Shown here one piece after another: positions 1 through 5,782 of a DNA stretch of 7,075 nucleotides. This DNA is from Rhodospirillales bacterium Alpha_05 (GTDB taxonomy: Bacteria > Pseudomonadota > Alphaproteobacteria > Rhodospirillales > Rhodospirillaceae): positions 1 to 7,075 of the forward strand of contig LUYR01000055.1 in assembly GCA_001603335.1 (NCBI GenBank), read 5' to 3'. Made by a program: the position numbers and the translations under genes. How positions within the stretch are numbered: position 1 is the stretch's first letter; the number at the start of each line of letters is the position of its first letter. The notes below the pieces were generated by a model. That model saw only the letters and a program-made list of their open reading frames with translations. It did not search any database and was not told where the DNA came from.

Positions 1-449
1 ACGCGACGATCGAGGCGGCGCGCGCGGGCGACGCGGGCAAGGGCTTCGCGGTGGTGGCGGGGGAGGTGAAGAACCTCGCCAGCCAGACCGGCCGCGCCAC
101 CCACGACATTTCCGAGCAGATCGGCCGGATGCAGGACGTGACCCGCCAGACCGTCGCGGTGATCGGCGAGGTCTCCCGCACCATCGGCGACATCAACACC
201 ATCGCCCACACCATCCGCTCCACCGTCGAGGAACAGAACGCGCGGGTCGGCGACATCGTCTCCGAGATCGAAACCGCCTCGGGGTCGGTCTCGACCGTCG
301 CCGGCGCGATCGCCGAGATCAACGAGCACGTCTCGGGCAACACCCGCGCCGCCGCCGAGGTTCTAGGCGCGGCGGAGAGCCTGGCGCAGCGCATGGGGAT
401 CATGAATTCGCAGATCGACACGATCATTACCGAGGCGAGCAAGCGCTGA
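1..449 (+). CDS. Methyl-accepting chemotaxis protein, C-terminal fragment (5' end outside the window)
   Basis: This is the cytoplasmic signalling end of a chemoreceptor, which controls the CheA kinase through CheW and so biases the flagellar motor. The reading frame is open from base 3 and ends at TGA 447-449, giving 148 visible residues. Visible residues 2-20 (TIEAARAGDAGKGFAVVAG) are the highly conserved hairpin tip that contacts CheA/CheW, followed by EVKNLA. The rest is the descending coiled-coil helix, rich in Ala, Glu, Ile and Val with heptad character. It includes a VEEQ stretch (visible residues 75-78) of the kind found in the adaptation region of alphaproteobacterial receptors. The protein ends in ITEASKR with no NWETF-like CheR-tethering pentapeptide. 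The sensor domain, HAMP domain and membrane segments lie outside the window, so the ligand cannot be told. The GTG at base 51 is internal and not a start. Family assignment is secure; the specific receptor is unknown. Confidence 0.95.
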   Translation, partial: ATIEAARAGDAGKGFAVVAGEVKNLASQTGRATHDISEQIGRMQDVTRQTVAVIGEVSRTIGDINTIAHTIRSTVEEQNARVGDIVSEIETASGSVSTVAGAIAEINEHVSGNTRAAAEVLGAAESLAQRMGIMNSQIDTIITEASKR

Positions 450-550
450 TTCCCGGCGTGACGGTTCCATCGCAAGTGGAAGGGCGGCGCGGGTCATTCC
501 CGGTCAGCGAAAAAACCGCATGCCGCATGGGTTTTGGCGCGCCGCGCCTC

Positions 551-579
551 TTGTCGGAAGTTGCAATTCAGGCCACATT
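551..579 (+). promoter_or_regulatory. Weak candidate promoter ahead of potF
   Basis: TTGTCG at 551-556 and CACATT at 574-579 are separated by 17 bases and match the sigma-70 consensus at 4/6 and 3/6 positions. The same stretch can be read as a heat-shock (RpoH-like) promoter, CTTGTCG at 550-556 and CCACATTT at 573-580 with a 16-base spacer. Neither reading is strong. The evidence is limited to spacing, partial matches and a position about 100 bases upstream of potF in the only sizeable gap before the operon. No convincing sigma-54 -24/-12 pair was found in this gap. Confidence 0.22.
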
Positions 580-598
580 TCGCAAAGAGTTAGAGGTG

Positions 599-647
599 CG
601 CTCCGGAGCGGGGAAAATCCCGCGCCGGGCGTTGCACGCGCACCCGG
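599..647 (+). repeat. Cluster of short inverted repeats in the potF leader
   Basis: Three adjacent dyads occur in 49 bases. One is a perfect 12-base palindrome CGCTCCGGAGCG at 599-610. The second is a hairpin with arms GCGGG 608-612 and CCCGC 619-623 around an A-rich loop. The third has arms CCGGG 625-629 and CCCGG 643-647, with a nested GCGT/ACGC pair. The first two overlap and cannot form together. They lie just upstream of the potF ribosome binding site, so they could be an operator or an mRNA structure affecting translation. In DNA this GC-rich, short dyads also arise by chance, so a function is only inferred. Confidence 0.3.
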
Positions 648-662
648 GGCAACGGTTCTTTC

Positions 663-668
663 GAGGAG
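663..668 (+). promoter_or_regulatory. Ribosome binding site that fixes the potF start
   Basis: GAGGAG lies 10 bases before ATG 679. It is a good Shine-Dalgarno match and supports 679 over the in-frame upstream ATG at 520, which would put about 53 atypical residues ahead of an otherwise normal signal peptide. Confidence 0.7.
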
Positions 669-678
669 ACATCAACCG

Positions 679-1782
679 ATGCGTACCGCCACCTGCGCCG
701 CCTTTGCGGCGGCCATGACGTGTAGCCTTGCCCTCGCTCCCGCGCATGCGGCGGAGCGCGTGGTGCATGTCTACAACTGGACCGACTACATCGCCGAAGA
801 CACCCTGGAGAACTTCACCAAGGAAACCGGGATCAAGGTGGTCTACGACGTCTACGACAGCAACGAAGTGCTGGAAGCCAAGCTGCTCGCCGGCAACTCG
901 GGCTACGACGTGGTGTTCCCGACCGCGCGTCCGTTCGCGCTCAGGCAGATCAAGTCGGGCCTTTACCAGAAGCTCGACAAGTCGAAGCTGCCGAACCTCA
1001 AGAACATGGACCCGGGGCTGATGAAGCAGCTCCAGTCGGTCGATCCGGACAACGCCCACGGCGTGCCCTACATGTGGGGCACCACCGGCATCGGCATCAA
1101 CGTCGACAAGGTCAAGGCGGCCCTGGGCGACGACGTCGACGTCACCTCGCTTTCGATGATCTTCGACCCGAAGAACGCGGCCAAGCTCGCCGCCTGCGGC
1201 ATCACCTTCCTCGACGACCAGGAAGAGACCTTCGCCATGGCGCTGCGCTACCTCGGCAAGGACGTGGCGACGACGAACAAGAAGGACATCGACGCCGCGG
1301 CCGACGTGTTCAAGAAGATCCGCCCGCACATCAAGTACTTCCACGGCTCGCAGTACGTGAACGACCTCGCCAACGGCGACGTCTGCGTCAGCCACGGCTA
1401 CTCGGGCGACATCCTCCAGGCCAAGGCGCGCGCGGCGGAAGCCAACAACGGCGTCAACATCCGCTACATCATCCCCAAGGAAGGCGCGGTGCTCTGGACC
1501 GACGTGATGCTGATCCCGAAGGATGCGCCGGACCCGGCGGAGGCCCACGCCTACATCAACTACATCATGAAGCCGGAAGTGGTGGCCAAGGTCTCCAACT
1601 TCGTCGCCTACGCCAACGCCAACAAGGCGGCGACGCCGCTGGTGGACGCGGAAGTGCGCGAGGACCCCGGCATCTATCCGTCGGAAGAGGTGATGAACAA
1701 GCTCTACATGCTGCCGGAAAACAGCCAGGATCTGATCCGTTACCGGGTCCGCGCCTGGACCCGTGTGAAAACCGGTCAGTAA
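679..1782 (+). CDS. potF: Periplasmic putrescine-type polyamine-binding protein (PotF family)
   Basis: This is the solute receptor of a polyamine ABC importer. It is 367 residues, close to the roughly 370 of E. coli PotF. Residues 1-24 form a signal peptide (hydrophobic core around residues 7-22, likely cleavage after AHA-24). The mature protein begins with the PotF-like VYNWTDYIAEDT and contains KETGIKVVYDVYDSNEVLEAKLLAG, cited here as residues 48-60 and 61-72. Other PotF hallmarks are PYMWGTTGIG (130-139), YFHGSQYVNDLANGD (220-234) and YANANKAATPLV (311-322). Acidic residues matching the amine-binding ones of PotF are kept: D36, E182/E183, D244 and D275, with W34, Y37 and Y311. C173 and C236 match the cysteines that form the PotF disulfide. 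Several other pocket positions differ: T35 for Ser, R84 near PotF Ser85, Y241 for Trp and W273 in place of Phe. First gene of the operon, 24 bases before potG. Polyamine binding is confident; putrescine rather than spermidine or another amine is inferred from PotF likeness. Confidence 0.95.
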   Translation: MRTATCAAFAAAMTCSLALAPAHAAERVVHVYNWTDYIAEDTLENFTKETGIKVVYDVYDSNEVLEAKLLAGNSGYDVVFPTARPFALRQIKSGLYQKLDKSKLPNLKNMDPGLMKQLQSVDPDNAHGVPYMWGTTGIGINVDKVKAALGDDVDVTSLSMIFDPKNAAKLAACGITFLDDQEETFAMALRYLGKDVATTNKKDIDAAADVFKKIRPHIKYFHGSQYVNDLANGDVCVSHGYSGDILQAKARAAEANNGVNIRYIIPKEGAVLWTDVMLIPKDAPDPAEAHAYINYIMKPEVVAKVSNFVAYANANKAATPLVDAEVREDPGIYPSEEVMNKLYMLPENSQDLIRYRVRAWTRVKTGQ

Positions 1783-1794
1783 ACCTCTAGCGTT

Positions 1795-1799
1795 AAGGA
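1795..1799 (+). promoter_or_regulatory. Ribosome binding site of potG
   Basis: AAGGA sits 7 bases before ATG 1807 in the 24-base potF-potG gap. This favours 1807 over the in-frame ATG at 1831. The gap holds no hairpin that would reduce transcription after the binding-protein gene. Confidence 0.65.
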
Positions 1800-1806
1800 T
1801 ACCCGG

Positions 1807-2961
1807 ATGCCCGTGGCACAGGGCGCGCGGATGCGCGCGTCGCAAAATCTCGAAGCCTGGCAGGACCCGAAGGCCCGTCCGATCGTTCAAATCGAGAACG
1901 TGACCAAGGCCTTCGGCTCCCACTATGCGGTGGACAGCGTCAGCCTCGAGATCTTCCAGGGCGAGTTCTTCTCGCTCCTGGGCGCCTCGGGCTGCGGCAA
2001 GACCACGCTCCTGCGCATGTTGGCAGGGCTGGAAACGCCGGATTCCGGCCACATCGTCATCGACGGGGCGGACATGACCCATGTTCCCCCGTACCGCCGC
2101 CCGGTCAACATGATGTTCCAGTCCTATGCGCTGTTCCCGCATATGACGGTGGAGCAGAACATCGCCTTCGGCCTGAAGCAGGAAGGCGCGTCGAAGGCGC
2201 AGATCAAGGAGCGCGTCGGCGAGATGCTGCGCCTGGTGCGCCTCGAGCCCTACGCCAAGCGCCGCCCGCACCAGCTCTCGGGCGGTCAGCGCCAGCGCGT
2301 CGCGCTCGCCCGCTCGCTCGCCAAGCACCCGCGCCTGCTGCTGCTCGACGAACCCCTGGGCGCGCTCGACAAGAAACTCCGCGAACACACCCAGTTCGAG
2401 CTGGTCAACATCCAGGAGCAACTGGGCACCACCTTCATCATGGTCACCCACGACCAGGAGGAGGCGATGACCATGTCCACCCGCATCGCGGTGATGGACG
2501 AGGGCCGCATCCTCCAGATCGGCAGCCCCTCGACGATCTACGAATACCCCGCGACCCGCTACGTCGCCGACTTCATCGGCTCGGTGAACCTGTTCGACGG
2601 ACGGGTGATCTCGGAAGAGGGCGGGCTGGTGTTCGTCCATTGCGACGAGGTCGGCGCGACCATGGCGATCGCCCACGGCGAGCCGCTGATCGCGGGCACC
2701 CCGGTTTCGGTGGCGCTCCGCCCCGAGAAGATGACCGTCACCGACATCAAGCCCGAGAGCGACGTCAACGTGCTACGCGGCGTGGTCTCGGAAATCGCCT
2801 ACCTCGGCGACGTCTCGATCTACTACGTGGCTTTGCCGAACAAGACCCTGGTGCACGTCCAACTCACCAATCTCGCCCGCCACACCAGCTCGCCGCTCAC
2901 CTGGGAGCAGGAAGTCTGGCTCACCTGGGAGCCCGAGAACGGCGTGGTGCTCCAGACATGA
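1807..2961 (+). CDS. potG: Polyamine ABC transporter ATP-binding subunit (PotG)
   Basis: This is the cytoplasmic ATPase that drives polyamine import through PotH/PotI. It is 384 residues, near the usual PotG length. The N-terminal nucleotide-binding domain contains Walker A GASGCGKT (59-66), Q-loop glutamine Q105 in MMFQSYALFPHMTV, signature LSGGQRQRVALARSL (157-171), Walker B LLLLDEP (177-183), D-loop GALD (185-188) and switch histidine H215 in VTHDQEEA. All catalytic positions are intact. A C-terminal regulatory TOBE-type beta domain follows from about residue 260, including VALRPEKM (302-309) and YLGDVSIYYV (332-341). The first 25 or so residues before VQIENVTKAF are a variable extension, as in other PotG proteins. 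The spacing from potF and the four-base ATGA overlap with potH show that it is part of the same operon. PotG and PotA ATPases are similar; the assignment to PotG rests on the PotF-like partner and gene order F-G-H-I. Confidence 0.95.
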   Translation: MPVAQGARMRASQNLEAWQDPKARPIVQIENVTKAFGSHYAVDSVSLEIFQGEFFSLLGASGCGKTTLLRMLAGLETPDSGHIVIDGADMTHVPPYRRPVNMMFQSYALFPHMTVEQNIAFGLKQEGASKAQIKERVGEMLRLVRLEPYAKRRPHQLSGGQRQRVALARSLAKHPRLLLLDEPLGALDKKLREHTQFELVNIQEQLGTTFIMVTHDQEEAMTMSTRIAVMDEGRILQIGSPSTIYEYPATRYVADFIGSVNLFDGRVISEEGGLVFVHCDEVGATMAIAHGEPLIAGTPVSVALRPEKMTVTDIKPESDVNVLRGVVSEIAYLGDVSIYYVALPNKTLVHVQLTNLARHTSSPLTWEQEVWLTWEPENGVVLQT

Positions 2962-3995
2962 TGCCGCCTCCCGTCCATCCCCAGGTGCCGCTGTCGCCGC
3001 CGCCCGGTCCGTCGTCGCCGACGCTGATCGGCTATCTCTGGCGCTGGCTGCTCGGCTTCCCGTTCGTGGTGCGGGTGCGCGGCCTCGCCATGGGCACGGT
3101 CTCGTGGGGCCGCGCCCTGGTCACCGCGGTGCCGTTCCTTTGGCTGCTGCTGTTCTTCGGCCTGCCGTTCCTGGTGGTGCTCAAGCTGAGCTTCTCGCAG
3201 GCGGTGCTGGCGCAGCCGCCCTACACGCCGCTGTTCTCATGGGCCGAAGACGGCATCATGGTGCTGCGGATCAATTTCCAGAACTACCTGCTGCTGGTGC
3301 AGGACAGCCTCTATTGGGTGGCGTACCTCAATTCGCTCCGGATCGCGGCGATCGCCACGGTGTGCTGCCTGCTGCTCGGCTACCCGATGGCCTATGCGAT
3401 CTCCAAGGCCAAGGCGGAGTTCCGCATTCCGCTCCTGATGCTGATCATCCTGCCGTTCTGGACCTCGTTCCTGATCCGCGTCTACGCCTGGATCGGCATT
3501 CTCAAGAACAACGGCCTCCTGAACAACTTCCTGCTCTGGCTCGGGGTGATCGACGATCCCCTGCCGCTGATGCACACCGATTTCTCGGTGCTGATCGGCA
3601 TTGTCTATTCCTACCTGCCGTTCATGGTGCTGCCGCTCTACGCGACGCTGTCGCGGATGGATGAATCCCTGCTCGAAGCCGCTGCCGACCTCGGCTGCCG
3701 TCCGGGCAAGGCGTTCCTCACCATCACCCTGCCGCTGTCGATGCCGGGGGTGATCGCCGGGTCGATGCTGGTGTTCATCCCCTCGGTCGGCGAGTTCGTC
3801 ATCCCCGATCTCCTGGGCGGGCCGAACACCCTGATGATCGGCAAGGTGCTGTGGACCGAGTTCTTCTCCAACAAGGACTGGCCGGTGGCCTCGGCGGTGG
3901 CGGTGGCGACCCTGCTGCTGCTGGTGGTGCCGATCGTGCGCTTCCAGAAGGCGCAGGAGGAAACCGCGAAAAAGACCGAGGAGGGCCGGACATGA
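2958..3995 (+). CDS. potH: Polyamine ABC transporter permease (PotH)
   Basis: This inner-membrane permease pairs with PotI to form the polyamine channel. It is 345 residues from ATG 2958, which overlaps the potG stop as ATGA; ATG 2961 is an equivalent start one codon later. Six membrane segments are visible at about 54-77, 126-147, 157-179, 209-230, 263-284 and 309-328. The EAA loop that docks on the ATPase begins at E240-A-A and includes G246 and L258-P259. PotH-specific stretches are very well kept, such as SFLIRVYAWIGILKNNG (170-186), LNNFLLWLGVID (188-199) and GSMLVFIPSVGEFVIPDLLGG (268-287, then G288). The N-terminus before the first membrane helix is about 20 residues longer than in E. 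coli PotH and is proline-rich (MMPPPVHPQVPLSPPPGP). An internal ATG at 3090 would remove this extension, but the overlap with potG favours 2958. No clear Shine-Dalgarno precedes 2958, so initiation probably depends on ribosomes finishing potG. Confidence 0.93.
   Translation: MMPPPVHPQVPLSPPPGPSSPTLIGYLWRWLLGFPFVVRVRGLAMGTVSWGRALVTAVPFLWLLLFFGLPFLVVLKLSFSQAVLAQPPYTPLFSWAEDGIMVLRINFQNYLLLVQDSLYWVAYLNSLRIAAIATVCCLLLGYPMAYAISKAKAEFRIPLLMLIILPFWTSFLIRVYAWIGILKNNGLLNNFLLWLGVIDDPLPLMHTDFSVLIGIVYSYLPFMVLPLYATLSRMDESLLEAAADLGCRPGKAFLTITLPLSMPGVIAGSMLVFIPSVGEFVIPDLLGGPNTLMIGKVLWTEFFSNKDWPVASAVAVATLLLLVVPIVRFQKAQEETAKKTEEGRT
3978..3984 (+). promoter_or_regulatory. Strong ribosome binding site of potI inside the potH end
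   Basis: GAGGAGG lies 7 bases before ATG 3992. It is the strongest Shine-Dalgarno in the operon, so potI may initiate independently as well as by coupling with potH. It fixes the potI start. Confidence 0.7.
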
Positions 3996-4810
3996 GGCAC
4001 TGGCGTCCGTTCCTGCTGTTCACCGTACTCGCCTTCGGCTACGCCTTCCTCTACCTGCCGATCATGTCGCTGATCGTCTATTCGTTCAACGAATCGCGGC
4101 TGGTGACGGTGTGGGCCGGGTTCTCGACCAAGTGGTACGGCGAGCTCGTCCACAACGACCAGATCCTCTCGGCGGCGGGGCTGTCGCTGCAGATCGCGGT
4201 GATCAACGCCACCGGCGCGGTGATCCTCGGCACCCTCGCCGGACTGGTCTTGGCGCGCTTCGGGCGCTTCCGCGGCCGCACCGCGTTCACCACCCTGATC
4301 ACCGCGCCCCTGGTGATGCCCGAGGTGATCATCGGCCTGTCGCTGCTGCTGATGTTCGTGGCGATGGAAAACGTCATCGGCTGGCCCGGCACCCGCGGCA
4401 TGACCACCATCGTGATCGCGCACCTGACCTTCTCCACCGCCTACGTCACCGTGGTGATCCAGTCGCGCCTGTCGCAGATGGACGTCTCGATCGAGGAGGC
4501 GGCGCTCGACCTTGGCGCCAAGCCCGCCAAGGTGTTCTTCGTCATCACCGTGCCGGTGATCGCGCCCGCGTTGGTGGCGGGCTGGCTGCTCGCCTTCACC
4601 CTCTCCCTCGACGATCTGGTGGTGGCGAGCTTCGTCTCGGGGCCGGGTGCTTCGACCCTGCCGATGGTGGTGTATTCGTCGGTGCGGCTCGGCGTCAGCC
4701 CGCAGATCAACGCGCTCGCGACGATCATCGTCGGCATCGTCACGGTGGCGATCCTGGTCGCCGGATACCTGATGCACCGCCAGGAAAAGCAGCGGCTGAA
4801 GATGCAATGA
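3992..4810 (+). CDS. potI: Polyamine ABC transporter permease (PotI)
   Basis: This is the second channel subunit of the polyamine importer. It is 272 residues from ATG 3992, which overlaps the potH stop as ATGA. Six membrane segments are visible at about 7-32, 66-88, 102-125, 136-157, 190-213 and 240-260. The ATPase-docking EAA loop is EEAALDLGAKPAK (168-180), with G175 and V187-P188. Family hallmarks include YSFNESR (30-36), APLVMPEVIIGLSLL (105-119) and FTLSLDDLVVASFVSGPGAST (202-221, then T222). These match the PotI/PotC permease family; the partner genes and order make PotI the right name. The last codons overlap the next gene, the ketopantoate-reductase-family enzyme, again as ATGA at 4807-4810. 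Confidence 0.94.
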   Translation: MRHWRPFLLFTVLAFGYAFLYLPIMSLIVYSFNESRLVTVWAGFSTKWYGELVHNDQILSAAGLSLQIAVINATGAVILGTLAGLVLARFGRFRGRTAFTTLITAPLVMPEVIIGLSLLLMFVAMENVIGWPGTRGMTTIVIAHLTFSTAYVTVVIQSRLSQMDVSIEEAALDLGAKPAKVFFVITVPVIAPALVAGWLLAFTLSLDDLVVASFVSGPGASTLPMVVYSSVRLGVSPQINALATIIVGIVTVAILVAGYLMHRQEKQRLKMQ

Positions 4811-5727
4811 CCGCCCCCCGCCAGACCGTCGCCGTCGTTGGCCTCGGGGCCATCGGCGGCATCGTCGCCGGCTGCCTGCGCGCCGCCGACCGCCACGATG
4901 TCGTCGCCTGCGTCCGTACCCCGGTGTCGCAGATCACCGTCGAGCGCCCCGAGGACCGGGTCGACCTGCCGCTCGTGGCGCTCACCGATCCGGCCGACGC
5001 GCGACCGGTGGACTGGGTCCTGCTCTGCACCAAGGCGCAGCAGAGCGCCTCGACCGCCGCTTGGCTGGCGCGCCTCTGCGGCCCCGGCACCCGCATTGCG
5101 ACGATGCAGAACGGCATGGGCCACGCCGAGCGCCTTGCCCCGTTCGTCGGCGGCGCGACGGTGGTGCCCGCGATCGTCTACTTCAACGGCGAGCGCTTCG
5201 CCCCCGGCCACATGCGCTTCCGCCGCGCCGGGGCGTACGAGCTCGCCCTCGGCGACGACGCCGACAGCCGGGACCTCCACGATCTCCTCGACGGCACGTC
5301 GATGCGCATCGACGTCAACGCCGACTTCCACACCCTGGCGTGGAAGAAGCTCCTGATCAACGCGGTGGCCAACCCGGTCACGGCGATCACGCTCCAGCGC
5401 CAAGCGGTGTTCCGCCGCCCCGACATCGAAGCGTTGTGCGTTGCCGTGCTCGACGAGGCGGTGGCGGTGGGGCTGGCCGACGGCGCGAAGTTCGCCCCCG
5501 ACGAGGCGGCGCGGACGATGGCGACGCTGCTCACCTATCCGCCGGAAGCCGGAACCTCGATGTACTTCGACCGCCTCGCGGGCAATGCCCTCGAGATCGC
5601 GGCGATCACCGGCTTCATCGTTGCGGCGGGGGATCGCCTCGGCGTGCCGACGCCGCTCAATCGCGCCATGCTCAGCCTGCTGAGCGCGGTGAGCGACGCC
5701 GCTGCCTCACCCTCAGCCGCAACCTAA
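4807..5727 (+). CDS. Ketopantoate reductase (PanE/ApbA) family oxidoreductase
   Basis: This is a predicted cytoplasmic NADPH-dependent 2-oxo-acid reductase of 306 residues; E. coli PanE has 303. The N-terminal Rossmann domain starts VAVVGLGAIGG (8-18) with glycines 12, 14 and 17. R37 is placed like the PanE arginine that selects NADPH. K76 in CTKAQQ and N102 in QNGMG match PanE residues contacting cofactor and substrate. The C-terminal helical domain has WKKLLINAVANPVTA (179-193), with K181, N185 and N189 at the catalytic lysine and asparagine positions, then S251 and E263 at the PanE Ser/Glu positions. The usual G-R-x-T-E-I-D-x-I-N-G motif is degenerate: it reads GNALEIAAITG (259-269), losing the Arg, Thr, Asp and Asn. 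The start is the ATGA overlap with potI and only a weak GAAG precedes it, so it is probably translated by coupling. It could be PanE for pantothenate synthesis or a relative using another 2-oxo acid. The family is secure; the substrate is not, so no symbol is given. Confidence 0.9.
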   Translation: MTAPRQTVAVVGLGAIGGIVAGCLRAADRHDVVACVRTPVSQITVERPEDRVDLPLVALTDPADARPVDWVLLCTKAQQSASTAAWLARLCGPGTRIATMQNGMGHAERLAPFVGGATVVPAIVYFNGERFAPGHMRFRRAGAYELALGDDADSRDLHDLLDGTSMRIDVNADFHTLAWKKLLINAVANPVTAITLQRQAVFRRPDIEALCVAVLDEAVAVGLADGAKFAPDEAARTMATLLTYPPEAGTSMYFDRLAGNALEIAAITGFIVAAGDRLGVPTPLNRAMLSLLSAVSDAAASPSAAT

Positions 5728-5728
5728 G

Positions 5729-5771
5729 CGGGCAGCGCCCGACACCCGCAGGCCATTGCGTAACGGCCTGC
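5729..5771 (+). terminator. Tandem hairpins after the operon, possible terminator without a U-run
   Basis: Directly after the reductase stop (5725-5727) is a hairpin with arms CGGGC 5729-5733 and GCCCG 5737-5741 and a 3-base loop. A second follows with perfect 7-base arms GCAGGCC 5748-5754 and GGCCTGC 5765-5771; its 10-base loop can add a TT/AA pair. No T-rich tract follows, so it is not a textbook intrinsic terminator. The second hairpin ends 11 bases before ATG 5783 and could instead shape translation of the next gene or protect the operon mRNA 3' end. Confidence 0.4.
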
Positions 5772-5782
5772 TCGGCGGCACA

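Noticed and set aside
450..520. Possible terminator after the chemoreceptor gene (CGGG 490-493 / CCCG 499-502 followed by an A-run)
   Set aside because: The stem is only four base pairs and is followed by A rather than T on the coding strand, so it does not support termination for this gene.
530..640. Sigma-54 promoter suggested by TGGCGC and two TTGCA elements in the potF leader
   Set aside because: The TTGCA elements are not at the required spacing from any GG-containing -24 element.
520..678. In-frame upstream extension of potF from ATG 520
   Set aside because: It would bury a normal signal peptide behind 53 atypical residues, and a good ribosome binding site lies before ATG 679.
458..718. 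Small open frame of 86 codons between the chemoreceptor and potF
   Set aside because: No recognisable motif, no good ribosome binding site, and it runs into potF in another frame.
568..2676. Very long minus-strand open frame (702 codons) opposite potF and potG
   Set aside because: It is rich in His, Arg, Asp and Val with no recognisable domain, and it lies entirely opposite two strongly conserved genes. Such mirror frames are expected in DNA with GC-biased third positions.
3638..4807. Long minus-strand open frame opposite potH and potI
   Set aside because: Low-complexity His/Arg/Asp/Gly composition without any motif, opposite intact permease genes; a composition artefact.
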